From contig CACGPY010000005.1 of NCBI GenBank assembly GCA_902575095.1, positions 1 to 64,000 of the forward strand: a DNA stretch of 64,000 nt, in the 5' to 3' direction. The position numbers and the translations under genes were made by a program. Positions 1-9,391 of the stretch are shown piece by piece. A model generated the notes under the pieces. The model saw nothing but the letters and a program-made list of their open reading frames with translations. It was not told where the DNA came from and ran no database searches. Position 1 is the first letter of the stretch, and each line of letters starts with the position of its first letter. The DNA comes from an uncultured Pelagibacteraceae bacterium. Its GTDB lineage: Bacteria > Pseudomonadota > Alphaproteobacteria > Pelagibacterales > Pelagibacteraceae.

Positions 1-1
1 A

Positions 2-103
2 AAATATTATAAAGATCTATTTAAACAATTAAATTTGGAAAAGGTCGACCAATATAAATATCTTGACAATTTTAATGTAATTTTTATTGGAAAAAAAACG
101 TAA
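2..103 (+). CDS. C-terminal fragment of an unidentified protein truncated by the window edge (...KYYKDLFKQLNLEKVDQYKYLDNFNVIFIGKKT*)
   Basis: Open frame from base 2 to TAA at 101-103, immediately upstream of a tRNA. Confidence 0.5.
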   Translation, partial: KYYKDLFKQLNLEKVDQYKYLDNFNVIFIGKKT

Positions 104-110
104 TTTTTTT

Positions 111-185
111 GGGTGTGTAGTTCAGTGGTAGAACGCTTCGTTGACATCGAAGAGGTCATAAGTTCAATTCTTATCACACCCACCA
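111..185 (+). tRNA. tRNA-Val (anticodon GAC), encoded CCA
   Basis: GGGTGTG...CACACCC acceptor pairing, GTTCAATTC T-loop, anticodon loop TTGACAT, 3' ACCA. Confidence 0.93.
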
Positions 186-277
186 AATAAATTTTGAATT
201 GATTTTGTAATAACGGCGGTAATTACCTTTAATTAAATTTTAGGTCAAGTTTCATAAAATAGTACTATTTTAAGCTA

Positions 278-306
278 TTTACATAATTTAAAAAAGATAC
301 TATAAG
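278..306 (+). promoter_or_regulatory. Promoter-like element for 5S rRNA: TTTACA - 17 bp - TATAAG
   Basis: Sigma70-like hexamers with 17-bp spacing; -10 ends about 5 nt before the 5S 5' end. Confidence 0.5.
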
Positions 307-311
307 TTTTC

Positions 312-427
<116 letters not shown>

Positions 428-436
428 TTTAAAATT

Positions 437-562
437 ATGAAAATAGCTAGCTCATTAAAATCACTAAAAAAAAGAGACCTAAATTCAAAACTTGTAAAGC
501 GAAGAGGAAAACTTTACGTCATTAATAAAAAAAATCCAAAATTTAAAGCTCGTCAAGGCTAA
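437..562 (+). CDS. rpmJ: 50S ribosomal protein L36 (Cys-lacking type), [41 protein letters not shown]
   Basis: Translated by hand; full-length L36 signature (KSLKKR..., [14 protein letters not shown]); below the ORF-track size cutoff. Confidence 0.95.
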   Translation: MKIASSLKSLKKRDLNSKLVKRRGKLYVINKKNPKFKARQG

Positions 563-564
563 AA

Positions 565-675
565 ATGAGCAATAACGATTTTAAAAAAACATACGATGGC
601 TTCACCAAATTTGTGCTATGGGGAACAATTGCAGTTATTGCAATATTAGTGATATTAGCGATTACTTTACTTTAA
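565..675 (+). CDS. Small membrane protein, aa3-type cytochrome c oxidase subunit IV-like (36 aa)
   Basis: MSNNDFKKTYDGFTKFVLWGTIAVIAILVILAITLL; KTYDGF motif plus single TM helix. Confidence 0.7.
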   Translation: MSNNDFKKTYDGFTKFVLWGTIAVIAILVILAITLL

Positions 676-694
676 AATCAAAAAAAAATTAATA

Positions 695-1789
695 ATGATA
701 GTCGGTTCAATAAAAGAAAATACAACATTAGAGAAAAGAGTTTCTTTAACTCCTGAGTCAGCTAAAAATATTATTGGACTTGGTCTAAAAGTGTGTCTTG
801 AAAAAGGTTATGCACTTCACCTTGGAATTAATGATAGCGAATATGAAGATATTGGAGTTGAAATAAAATCATCGTCTAAAGAGGTATTTAATTCAAGTGA
901 TCTGATTACAAAAGTAAATTGTCCCTCGGAAGAAGAAATTGGAATTTTAAAAGATAATACAATTTTAATTGGAATGCTTAATCCATCAAAAAATAAAAAC
1001 CAAATTGATAAAATTATTAATAAAAAGATTAAGCCTTTTTCTTTAGAATTATTGCCTAGAATTACAAGAGCTCAATCAATGGACGTTTTATCTTCCCAAT
1101 CTAATTTAGCTGGATATAGAGCAGTTGTTGATTGTGTTGCTGAATTTGAAAAAGCAGTACCTATGATGATGACAGCGGCGGGAACTGTTCCAGCAGCTAA
1201 AGTTTTGGTTATTGGAGCAGGTGTAGCAGGTTTACAAGCTATTGCTACCGCTAAAAGATTAGGTGCAATTGTATCAGCAACAGACGTAAGAGCAGCATCT
1301 AAAGAGCAAGTAGAAAGCTTAGGCGGTAAATTTTTAACGGTTGAACAAAACGAAGATATGGAAACTGCTGGTGGATATGCAAAAGAAGCATCAGATGAGT
1401 ATAAAAAAAAACAAGCAGAAATGATGAAAGAAGCTCTTAAAAAAAATGACATAGTTATATGTACAGCATTAATTCCCGGAAAACCTGCCCCAAGAATACT
1501 TACGGAGGATTTAGTTAAACTTATGAAGCCAGGGTCGATTATTTATGATCTAGCAGCAGAACAAGGAGGAAACTCTGCATTTTCAGAAGCAGGCAAAATT
1601 AATTCAGTAGACGGGGTAAAGATAATAGGAGTTAAAAGTTTAATGAATAGCTTACCACTCACAGCCTCAAGCTTATATGCTAAAAATTTATTTAGTTTTA
1701 TTCGTAACTTGTATAGTAAAGAGAAGAAAGATTTTAACATTAATTTAGAGGACGAAATAATAGAAAAATCATTAATCAAAAGAGTTTAA
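695..1789 (+). CDS. pntAA: NAD(P) transhydrogenase subunit alpha part 1
   Basis: MIVGSIKENTTLEKRVSLTPE, VIGAGVAGLQAIATAKRLGA dinucleotide fold. Confidence 0.95.
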   Translation: MIVGSIKENTTLEKRVSLTPESAKNIIGLGLKVCLEKGYALHLGINDSEYEDIGVEIKSSSKEVFNSSDLITKVNCPSEEEIGILKDNTILIGMLNPSKNKNQIDKIINKKIKPFSLELLPRITRAQSMDVLSSQSNLAGYRAVVDCVAEFEKAVPMMMTAAGTVPAAKVLVIGAGVAGLQAIATAKRLGAIVSATDVRAASKEQVESLGGKFLTVEQNEDMETAGGYAKEASDEYKKKQAEMMKEALKKNDIVICTALIPGKPAPRILTEDLVKLMKPGSIIYDLAAEQGGNSAFSEAGKINSVDGVKIIGVKSLMNSLPLTASSLYAKNLFSFIRNLYSKEKKDFNINLEDEIIEKSLIKRV

Positions 1790-1791
1790 TT

Positions 1792-2103
1792 ATGGAAATA
1801 GATCCGTTTATATTTAGATTAAGTATTTTTATTTTATCGATCTTTATCGGATATTACGTTGTATGGAGTGTTACCCCATCACTTCATACTCCATTGATGT
1901 CAGTCACTAACGCTATTTCATCAGTTATTATTGTAGGTGCTATTATTGCTGCTTTAGCAGGATCTTCTGAAAGCATTTTTAATACATCGAGTATCTTTGG
2001 ATTTATAGCTATCATTTTAGCAGCAATAAATATTTTTGGAGGCTTCTTAGTGACTCAAAGAATGCTTCAAATGTACAAAAAAAAGAAAGATAAAAAGAAA
2101 TGA
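1792..2103 (+). CDS. pntAB: NAD(P) transhydrogenase subunit alpha part 2
   Basis: SVTPSLHTPLMSVTNAISSVIIVGA signature. Confidence 0.95.
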   Translation: MEIDPFIFRLSIFILSIFIGYYVVWSVTPSLHTPLMSVTNAISSVIIVGAIIAALAGSSESIFNTSSIFGFIAIILAAINIFGGFLVTQRMLQMYKKKKDKKK

Positions 2104-3503
2104 TCTCAGCTAATCTAGCAGCAATTTTTTATTTAGTATCTGGAATATTATTTATTCTTGCGCTTAGAGGATTATCATCACCAGATACATCTAGACAAGG
2201 AAATTACTTTGGAATTGCTGGAATGATAATTGCAATCGTAGTAACATTCCTATCAATTGGAAATTTTTCAACATCTCTAGTTTATGTAATTATATTCTTA
2301 ATAATCGGCGGAGCAATCGGCGCTTTTATAGCTTTTAAAATTCCGATGACTGCAATGCCAGAATTAGTGGCTGGTTTTCACAGTTTAGTAGGTTTAGCAG
2401 CGGTTTTTGTCGCCATCGCAGCTTTTTTAAATCCCGCAGCTTTTAATCTAGGAAATGTCGGTGATATAAAATTAGCCAGTCTTATTGAAATGTCTATTGG
2501 AGTGGCAGTAGGAGCGATAACTTTTTCAGGTTCTATAATAGCTTTTTTAAAGTTAAGAGGAATAATGTCTGGCGCTCCCATTACATTTAACGGTCAGCAT
2601 TTTTTAAATTTGGTACTTGGAATAGGTATATTTGTTTTAATTTTTTATCTATGTAAAACTCAATCTACAAATATTTTTTGGACTGTAATTATAATCTCAT
2701 TTCTTGTCGGAGTTTTATTAATTATCCCTATAGGAGGAGCAGATATGCCAGTAGTAATTTCAATGCTTAATTCCTATTCTGGGTGGGCTGCAGCTGGAAT
2801 AGGTTTTACATTAGAAAATACTGCTTTGATTATAACAGGTGCACTTGTCGGATCATCAGGAGCAATACTTTCATATATAATGTGCAAAGCCATGAACAGA
2901 TCTTTTGTAAGTGTAATCTTAGGCGGTTTTGGAGCAGACAATTCTACTGATGATAAAAAAGAAAAGAAAGATCAAAAGCCAGTAAAAAGTGGTAACGCAG
3001 AGGATGCAGCTTTTTTAATGAAAAATGCCTCATCTGTAATTATAGTTCCAGGGTACGGTATGGCCGTAGCCCAAGCTCAGCATGCTCTTCGAGAGATGGT
3101 AGATAAATTAAAAAAAAATGATATTAAAGTTACTTACGCTATACACCCTGTAGCTGGAAGAATGCCTGGCCACATGAATGTTTTATTAGCTGAAGCTAAT
3201 GTTCCTTATGATGAAGTTTTTGAATTAGAAGATATAAATAACGATTTTGCTAATTCCGATGTTGCATTTGTAATTGGAGCAAATGATGTAACAAATCCTG
3301 TAGCAAAAACAGATCCAAAAAGTCCAATATTTGGAATGCCAGTGCTTGATGTTGAAAAATGTAAATCTGTTTTATTTGTTAAAAGAAGTTTATCACCAGG
3401 GTATGCCGGTATAGATAATGAACTCTTTTATAAAGATAATACTTTAATGTTGTTTGCAGATGCAAAAAAGATGACAGAAGACATAGTTAAAAATTTAGAC
3501 TAA
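2100..3503 (+). CDS. pntB: NAD(P) transhydrogenase subunit beta
   Basis: Multi-TM N-term; VPGYGMAVAQAQH, IHPVAGRMPGHMNVLLAEA. Confidence 0.95.
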   Translation: MISANLAAIFYLVSGILFILALRGLSSPDTSRQGNYFGIAGMIIAIVVTFLSIGNFSTSLVYVIIFLIIGGAIGAFIAFKIPMTAMPELVAGFHSLVGLAAVFVAIAAFLNPAAFNLGNVGDIKLASLIEMSIGVAVGAITFSGSIIAFLKLRGIMSGAPITFNGQHFLNLVLGIGIFVLIFYLCKTQSTNIFWTVIIISFLVGVLLIIPIGGADMPVVISMLNSYSGWAAAGIGFTLENTALIITGALVGSSGAILSYIMCKAMNRSFVSVILGGFGADNSTDDKKEKKDQKPVKSGNAEDAAFLMKNASSVIIVPGYGMAVAQAQHALREMVDKLKKNDIKVTYAIHPVAGRMPGHMNVLLAEANVPYDEVFELEDINNDFANSDVAFVIGANDVTNPVAKTDPKSPIFGMPVLDVEKCKSVLFVKRSLSPGYAGIDNELFYKDNTLMLFADAKKMTEDIVKNLD

Positions 3504-4201
3504 TGAAAACAAAAATCTTTTGTGATATTGCTGACTATAAGACTATTAAATCTTTTAATAATAAGTCTTTAGTTGATGGCTTTACAACTAATCCAAGTTT
3601 GATGCGATTAGCTGGAGCCAAAAATTACAGAAATTATTCTCTTAAAATTCTAAAAGTTTGTAAAAAAAAACCAATTTCTTTTGAAGTATTTGCAGATAAT
3701 TTTAAAGACATGCTGAAACAAGCTTATGAAATTAATTCTTGGGGCAAAAATGTTTACGTAAAAATTCCAGTTGTAAATTCTAAAGGAGTATTTACAGGGC
3801 CGGTCATAAAAGAACTAAGTGATAAAGGAATTAAACTCAATATAACTGCAGTTTACACATTTGAACAAACTGAAAAGATTTTTAAAAAACTGAATAAAAA
3901 AACAAAATCAATAATTTCAATATTCGCAGGTAGAATGGCTGATAAAGGCAAAGACCCTCTTCCAATATTTAAAAAAAGCATCTTTTTGACTAAGAAAAAT
4001 AAAAATATCGAAATTCTTTGGGCTAGTACGAGAGAAGCTTATAACTTTATCCAAGCAAAACAGTTAAATTGTAATATAATTACAATGCCACCAAAAGTAA
4101 TAAATCAAATTGCAGGATTTGGTAAGAGTTTCAAATCTATGACATTAGATACTGTTAAAGGCTTTCTTACAGATAGTAAAAAATCGAGATTTAGTCTTTA
4201 A
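3503..4201 (+). CDS. Transaldolase / fructose-6-phosphate aldolase family
   Basis: DGFTTNPSLM, VYVKIPV Schiff-base Lys region, SIFAGRMAD. Confidence 0.85.
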   Translation: MKTKIFCDIADYKTIKSFNNKSLVDGFTTNPSLMRLAGAKNYRNYSLKILKVCKKKPISFEVFADNFKDMLKQAYEINSWGKNVYVKIPVVNSKGVFTGPVIKELSDKGIKLNITAVYTFEQTEKIFKKLNKKTKSIISIFAGRMADKGKDPLPIFKKSIFLTKKNKNIEILWASTREAYNFIQAKQLNCNIITMPPKVINQIAGFGKSFKSMTLDTVKGFLTDSKKSRFSL

Positions 4202-6021
4202 GAAGCCTTGGCTCTTGATTGCCTTTTTCTTTCATGAGGATCTAATATTAACTTTCTAAGTCTGCAAGATTTTGGCGTTATCTCTAAAGCTTCATCTGTG
4301 TTAAGCATACTTAGCTGTTCGGCTATAGCCATCTTTCTTACTGGTGTTAAAACTACATTTTCATCAGTTCCTTGAGTCCTCATATTTGTAAGTTTTTTCC
4401 CTTTTAAAACATTGATTTCCAAGTCACCACTTTTTGAAGAAAGGCCTACTATCATCCCTTCGTATACTGGATCATTGTGTGTCACAAACATTTCACCTCG
4501 GGCTTGTAAATTGAAAATAGCAAAGGCAACTGCTTTACCATTTTCCATGGAAATTAAAGCACCGTTTCTTCTTCCCTCCATATCTCCAGTGTATTCTCCA
4601 TAAGAGTGAAAAATTCTATTTATTACGCCAGTGCCTTTTGTTAATGTTAAAAATCTACTTGTGTAACCCATTAATCCCCTAGTTGGAGCATGAAAAATTA
4701 ATCTTTTTTTATTTTTTCCAGTATCTTTAAGATCAATTAATTTACCTTTTCTTCTATTCATAGAGTCTATAATTTTGGATGAAAACTCCTCATTTAAATC
4801 CATTGTTATTTCCTCGATTGGCTCCATTTTATTACCTTGATCATCTTTTCTAATTAAAACTTTTGGCGGGCTTACGGTCATTTCGAAACCCTCTCTTCGC
4901 ATCTGTGTTAAAAGTATCTCTAACATTAACTCACCTCTACCACTTATAACGAAAGCATCTTTATTTTCATTTTCTTCAAAGTTGATCCCAACATTGTTTT
5001 CTGCTTCCAAAATTAATCTATCCCTTATTTGAGTGCTTGTTAATTTTTTCCCTTCTGTCCCTGCTAAAGGAGAACTATTTACTGTAATTGTTATTGACAT
5101 GGTAGGGGGGTCAATAGGGTTTGCATTAATTGGATCGTTAATTTCTAAATCACAAATTGTATCAGCAACATTTGCTTTTTCTAATCCTGCAATAATTACT
5201 ATATCTCCAGCTTCACCTTGATCAATTGGAACTTTTTTTGTTCCTTCATATCTGAATATTTTTGTCAGTCTTCCTTCATCAACTTTTTTACCACTTAAAT
5301 CTATAGCCTTAATTTGTTGATTAGCTTTTGCAGTTCCTTGAGCAATCCTTCCTACTAAGCTTCTTCCCAAAAAACTATCGGCATAAAGAAGTGTAGAAAG
5401 CATAGCAAATGGTTTTGTTTTATCAAAAGCAGAAGGTTTAACATGTTCAATTATTAAATTTAATAATGGTTGTAAATTTTCTTTTGGACCATCTATTTCT
5501 TTAGAAGCCCAGCCAGATCTTCCACTTGCATATAATACAGGAAAGTCTAATTGTTCATCATTTGCATCTAGACTTACAAATAAGTCAAAAGTTTCATTTA
5601 GTACCTCATTTGCTCTTTGATCTTGTTTATCGAGTTTATTAATTACCACAATTGGTTTTAAACCTTGTTTTAAGGCTTTCGATAACACAAATTTTGTTTG
5701 CGGCATTACTCCTTCGGCTGAGTCAACTAGCAATAAAGCTCCATCAGCCATGTGTAAAACTCTTTCAACTTCTGCTGCAAAATCTCTGTGACCAGGAGTA
5801 TCGATAATATTAATTCTAGAGTTTTTCCAGTTTATCGAAGTAGGTTTAGCTAAAATTGTTATTCCTCTTTCTTTTTCTAATTCTCCTGAATCCATGACGC
5901 GCTCTTCAACATTTTCATTCTCTCTAAAAGTTCCGCTTTGTTTCATTAAATTATCAATCAAGGTAGTTTTTCCATGATCTACGTGTGCAATGATTGTTAT
6001 ATTTCTGATGGCTTTAGTCAT
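4198..6021 (-). CDS. typA: Translational GTPase TypA/BipA
   Basis: IAHVDHGKTTLIDNL, DTPGHRDF, NKLDK; BipA C-terminal domain. Confidence 0.97.
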   Translation of the reverse strand: MTKAIRNITIIAHVDHGKTTLIDNLMKQSGTFRENENVEERVMDSGELEKERGITILAKPTSINWKNSRINIIDTPGHRDFAAEVERVLHMADGALLLVDSAEGVMPQTKFVLSKALKQGLKPIVVINKLDKQDQRANEVLNETFDLFVSLDANDEQLDFPVLYASGRSGWASKEIDGPKENLQPLLNLIIEHVKPSAFDKTKPFAMLSTLLYADSFLGRSLVGRIAQGTAKANQQIKAIDLSGKKVDEGRLTKIFRYEGTKKVPIDQGEAGDIVIIAGLEKANVADTICDLEINDPINANPIDPPTMSITITVNSSPLAGTEGKKLTSTQIRDRLILEAENNVGINFEENENKDAFVISGRGELMLEILLTQMRREGFEMTVSPPKVLIRKDDQGNKMEPIEEITMDLNEEFSSKIIDSMNRRKGKLIDLKDTGKNKKRLIFHAPTRGLMGYTSRFLTLTKGTGVINRIFHSYGEYTGDMEGRRNGALISMENGKAVAFAIFNLQARGEMFVTHNDPVYEGMIVGLSSKSGDLEINVLKGKKLTNMRTQGTDENVVLTPVRKMAIAEQLSMLNTDEALEITPKSCRLRKLILDPHERKRQSRAKAS

Positions 6022-6024
6022 TTT

Positions 6025-6101
<77 letters not shown>

Positions 6102-6106
6102 ATAAG

Positions 6107-6310
6107 TTATTTTTTTTTAATATTAATTGCCTGAAGTTTATCTTTATCTTCTTTTATGTCGTAAACAATTGTTTGCTCTTCTTTTAAAACTCTTAACTTA
6201 GAATTTTCTAGTTCTGATACATGAAGAAAAATATCTTTTTGTGTATCATTGTCAGTTATAAATCCGTAACCTTTTTTGGCGTTAAACCATTTTACTTTAC
6301 CAGATGGCAT
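6107..6310 (-). CDS. Cold-shock domain protein
   Basis: MPSGKVKWFNAKKGYGFI; internal Met (MPSG) is a more likely start than the track's MRGLA. Confidence 0.95.
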   Translation of the reverse strand: MPSGKVKWFNAKKGYGFITDNDTQKDIFLHVSELENSKLRVLKEEQTIVYDIKEDKDKLQAINIKKK

Positions 6311-6336
6311 TGCTAATCCTCTCATTTTTAATAAAT

Positions 6337-6531
6337 TTAGTACCTATTTTTAAGTTTTTGGAGTTTTTTTATTCTTTTTAGATTTTCTGTTTGAACTCTC
6401 TTTTTCTTTTCTGAAGGTTTTTCATAAGTGCTTTTCATTTTCATTACTTTAAAAAAACCCTCTTTTTGAAGCTTTCTCTTAAGAACTCTAATTGCTTGCT
6501 CTACATTATTATCTTTTACGTCTATTTTAAT
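6337..6531 (-). CDS. rpsU: 30S ribosomal protein S21, probable AUU start
   Basis: Hand translation IKIDVKDNNVEQAIRVLKRKLQKEGFFKVMKMKSTYEKPSEKKKRVQTENLKRIKKLQKLKNRY*; GGAGG + 5 nt + ATT; no ATG/GTG/TTG between the upstream in-frame TAA and the conserved N-terminus. Confidence 0.85.
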   Translation of the reverse strand: MKIDVKDNNVEQAIRVLKRKLQKEGFFKVMKMKSTYEKPSEKKKRVQTENLKRIKKLQKLKNRY

Positions 6532-6582
6532 AAAAACCTCCAGTTAATTTTCATGCTAGTTATCATTAGATAATCTATTTGT

Positions 6583-7167
6583 CTATAGAGAAGCAGCTTG
6601 TGCTTTTTTTTCCTCTCTAATTTTAGCCTTTTTCTCTCTCTCGACTCTTCTTTTAGCTTTATCCAAGGCTTTTTGAAAAGCATCTTGTGTGCATAAGGCT
6701 AATATAACTGGGTCTCTAGGTTTTAAATTAGAGAAATTCCAATAACTTCTTTTTCTTATTAGGGAAACTGTTCCTTTAGTGCTTCCAACAAGTTTTGAAA
6801 TTTGTCCATCTGTTAACTCAGATGCATTTTTACAAAGCCAAAGGATTGCATCAGGTCGATCTTGTCTTTTTGATAAAGGAGTATATTTTGGTTTTTTTCT
6901 TTCTTTAATTTCTACTTCCTCGATTTTTTTTATTAATTTCAATTTTTTTTGCGGGTCTTTAGAGCATGATTCAATCTCATCTCTTGATAGTTGACCTGCT
7001 AAAATTGGGTTATAGGCTTTAATACCTTTTGCTACATCGCCGTCAGCGATTCCCTTAATTTCTAGTTCATGTAAATTACAAAATTCAGCAATTTGTTTAA
7101 AAGTTAATGTAGTGTTTTCAACTAGCCAAACAGCAGTAGCTTTTGGCATGAAAGGAGTTTCAGTCAT
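6583..7167 (-). CDS. DUF1013 / TrcR-like cell-cycle transcriptional regulator
   Basis: MPKATAVWLVENTTLTFKQIAEFCNLHELEIKGIADGDVA, characteristic alphaproteobacterial family. Confidence 0.8.
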   Translation of the reverse strand: MTETPFMPKATAVWLVENTTLTFKQIAEFCNLHELEIKGIADGDVAKGIKAYNPILAGQLSRDEIESCSKDPQKKLKLIKKIEEVEIKERKKPKYTPLSKRQDRPDAILWLCKNASELTDGQISKLVGSTKGTVSLIRKRSYWNFSNLKPRDPVILALCTQDAFQKALDKAKRRVEREKKAKIREEKKAQAASL

Positions 7168-7170
7168 AAG

Positions 7171-7395
7171 TTATTTTTTTGATCTAAGATTACTAAATTT
7201 TTTATTATACTTACTTACCCTACCTTTATCCAAAATTTTTTGAGTGCCACCTGTCCATGCGAAGTGAGATTTAGGATCGATATCAAGTTTTAAAACATCG
7301 TTTTCTTTACCCCAAGTAGATCGCGTCTCAAACTCAGTACCATCAGTCATTACGACTTTAATTTTGTGGTAATCAGGGTGAATGTTTTTTTTCAT
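7171..7395 (-). CDS. rpmE: 50S ribosomal protein L31 (Cys-lacking)
   Basis: [53 protein letters not shown]. Confidence 0.93.
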   Translation of the reverse strand: MKKNIHPDYHKIKVVMTDGTEFETRSTWGKENDVLKLDIDPKSHFAWTGGTQKILDKGRVSKYNKKFSNLRSKK

Positions 7396-7423
7396 GATCG
7401 AATTCTTATATTAATAAGAGTTT

Positions 7424-8224
7424 TTACTCAATAACTTTTTTATTGATAAGATCTCTTAATTCTTCATGAATATTGGAATTAGTTGCTAAAATATTCTTTT
7501 TTAGAGGTAAGTTTTTATCTTTTTCAAAAAAATCAACAAAGCCTCCAGCTTCTTTTACAATTATTATGCCAGCTGCCACATCCCAATAATTTAACTCCCT
7601 TTGCCAATACCCGTCAAATCTTCCGCAAGCTACATATGCCATATCTAATGCAGCGCTTCCAAACTTTCTAACATTTGAAACATTTTTTGAAACATTTATA
7701 TACTCTGAAAAAATTTTATCTTTTATTTTGCTTAATCCTTTTGGCCCGCCAGTCACAAGCAAAGCATCTTTAATTTTTTTTTTATTTGAAACTCTTATTC
7801 TCTTATTATTTAAATATGCTCCATTACCTTTTTCTGCTAAAAACATTTCATTCATTATTGGATTAAATACCACCCCACATTTTATTTCACCTTCCTCTTC
7901 ATATCCAATGGAAATTGCAAATTGAGGTACACCATTTAAAAAATTCATTGTTCCATCAATTGGATCAATGATCCATCGATTTTTTGTATTTGATTTATTA
8001 ATCACTCCAGACTCCTCAGTCAAGATTCCAAAGTCTGGATGAGCTTTTTGTAATTCATCAATTAATATTTTCTCAGTTCTTTTATCAGCTGAGGTTACAA
8101 AATCCCCAGGTCCTTTGGTTGATACTTGTAAATTTTCTATTTCACCAAAGTCTCTGATTAAAGACCGTGAAGCTTTCATACATACTTTAGTAATTAGATT
8201 AATTTGTGGAGAGTTTAATCTCAT
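7424..8224 (-). CDS. suhB: Inositol monophosphatase family protein
   Basis: GILTEESG, WIIDPIDGTMNFLNG, YWDVAAGIIIVKEAGG. Confidence 0.9.
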   Translation of the reverse strand: MRLNSPQINLITKVCMKASRSLIRDFGEIENLQVSTKGPGDFVTSADKRTEKILIDELQKAHPDFGILTEESGVINKSNTKNRWIIDPIDGTMNFLNGVPQFAISIGYEEEGEIKCGVVFNPIMNEMFLAEKGNGAYLNNKRIRVSNKKKIKDALLVTGGPKGLSKIKDKIFSEYINVSKNVSNVRKFGSAALDMAYVACGRFDGYWQRELNYWDVAAGIIIVKEAGGFVDFFEKDKNLPLKKNILATNSNIHEELRDLINKKVIE

Positions 8225-8787
8225 TAATTAACTCTTTTCACATATTCTAAAGTTCGTGTATCAATAATAATTTTCTCACCACTTTCAATAAATGGCGGAA
8301 CATTAATTTTTATTCCACAATCGAGTAAAGCAGGCTTGTAAGAGGAAGAAGCCGTTTGGTTTTTAATTGCTGCATCAGTTGACTCGATGGTACATTCAAT
8401 ATTGTTTGGCAAACTAATGGAAATTGCTTTTCCTTCCATAAAAGAAATTATAACTTCTATATTCTCTTTTAAAAGTTTGAATTGTTCTCCTACTATTGAC
8501 TTAGAAATTTCTACCTGATCAAAAGTCTTATTGTCCATAAAATGACAATTGTCTCCATCTATATATAAGAAATTGAATTTCTTCTCGTCCACTTCTGCTT
8601 TCTCAACAGTTTCACTAGATCTAAACCTTTCATTTAATTTTGTCCCTTTAATAACACTTTTTAATTCTACTTGATTAAAAGCACCACCTTTTCCAGGTTT
8701 AACGTGCTGAGTTTTAAGAACATTCCAAAAATCATTTTTATGTTCGATTATCATGCCAGGTTTAATTTCAATAGCAGTAATTTTCAT
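8224..8787 (-). CDS. efp: Elongation factor P
   Basis: KHVKPGKGGAF-type loop (QHVKPGKGGAFNQVELK), C-terminal DTRTLEYVKR. Confidence 0.95.
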   Translation of the reverse strand: MKITAIEIKPGMIIEHKNDFWNVLKTQHVKPGKGGAFNQVELKSVIKGTKLNERFRSSETVEKAEVDEKKFNFLYIDGDNCHFMDNKTFDQVEISKSIVGEQFKLLKENIEVIISFMEGKAISISLPNNIECTIESTDAAIKNQTASSSYKPALLDCGIKINVPPFIESGEKIIIDTRTLEYVKRVN

Positions 8788-9386
8788 TTGAACTTTCTTA
8801 TAGCAGTTTCAGGTTTTAATTTGGGGTTATCCCAAATAAAACTTGATATTGCAATATATTTAGCCCCAGCTTTTATCAATCTTTTGTAATTAATATTATT
8901 AATTCCACCAATTACTACAATTGGTTTTTTTATTTTTTTTTTTGCCCATTTTAAAACCTCTATATTTGCTTTTTTAGCATTAGGTTTAAGTTTTGATTTA
9001 GAAAATGATCCGAACGCAATATAATCTGCTTTATTCTTAATAGCATTATTTGCAAGGATTTTAGAATTGTGACATGTAATTCCCAAAATTTTTCCTTTAA
9101 GTTTTTTTCTTGCAATTTTAAAAGAACCATCAAGTTGACCCATATGACAGCCATCAACTTTAATTTTAGAGGCTAAAATAAAATTATCGTTAATGATAAA
9201 CTTAACTTTATGTTTAGTGGTAATCTTTATAATTCTTTTAGAGAAATTAAGAAGTTTTTTTTGGCTCAAATTTTTTAATCTTAATTGAAAAAACTTTACA
9301 TTCTTAAATGACAGTACTTTATCTAGACTAGCGAAAAAATTATGATCAATTTTATTAGGTGAAATTAAGTATACTAATTTCTTCAA
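8784..9386 (-). CDS. thiE: Thiamine phosphate synthase-like protein
   Basis: QLRLKN, INDN, CHMGQLDG, GITCHN, ADYIAFGSFSKSK, VVIGGI. Confidence 0.8.
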   Translation of the reverse strand: MKKLVYLISPNKIDHNFFASLDKVLSFKNVKFFQLRLKNLSQKKLLNFSKRIIKITTKHKVKFIINDNFILASKIKVDGCHMGQLDGSFKIARKKLKGKILGITCHNSKILANNAIKNKADYIAFGSFSKSKLKPNAKKANIEVLKWAKKKIKKPIVVIGGINNINYKRLIKAGAKYIAISSFIWDNPKLKPETAIRKFK

Positions 9387-9391
9387 ATGTT

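Noticed and set aside
1072-1452. 126-aa antisense ORF inside pntAA
   Set aside because: Shadow ORF opposite a clearly conserved gene; no recognisable domain or SD. The same applies to 23436-23708, 23829-24233, 47002-47322, 48079-48354 and similar entries.
8960-9157. 65-aa alternate-frame ORF inside thiE
   Set aside because: Overlaps a better supported frame and has low-complexity composition.
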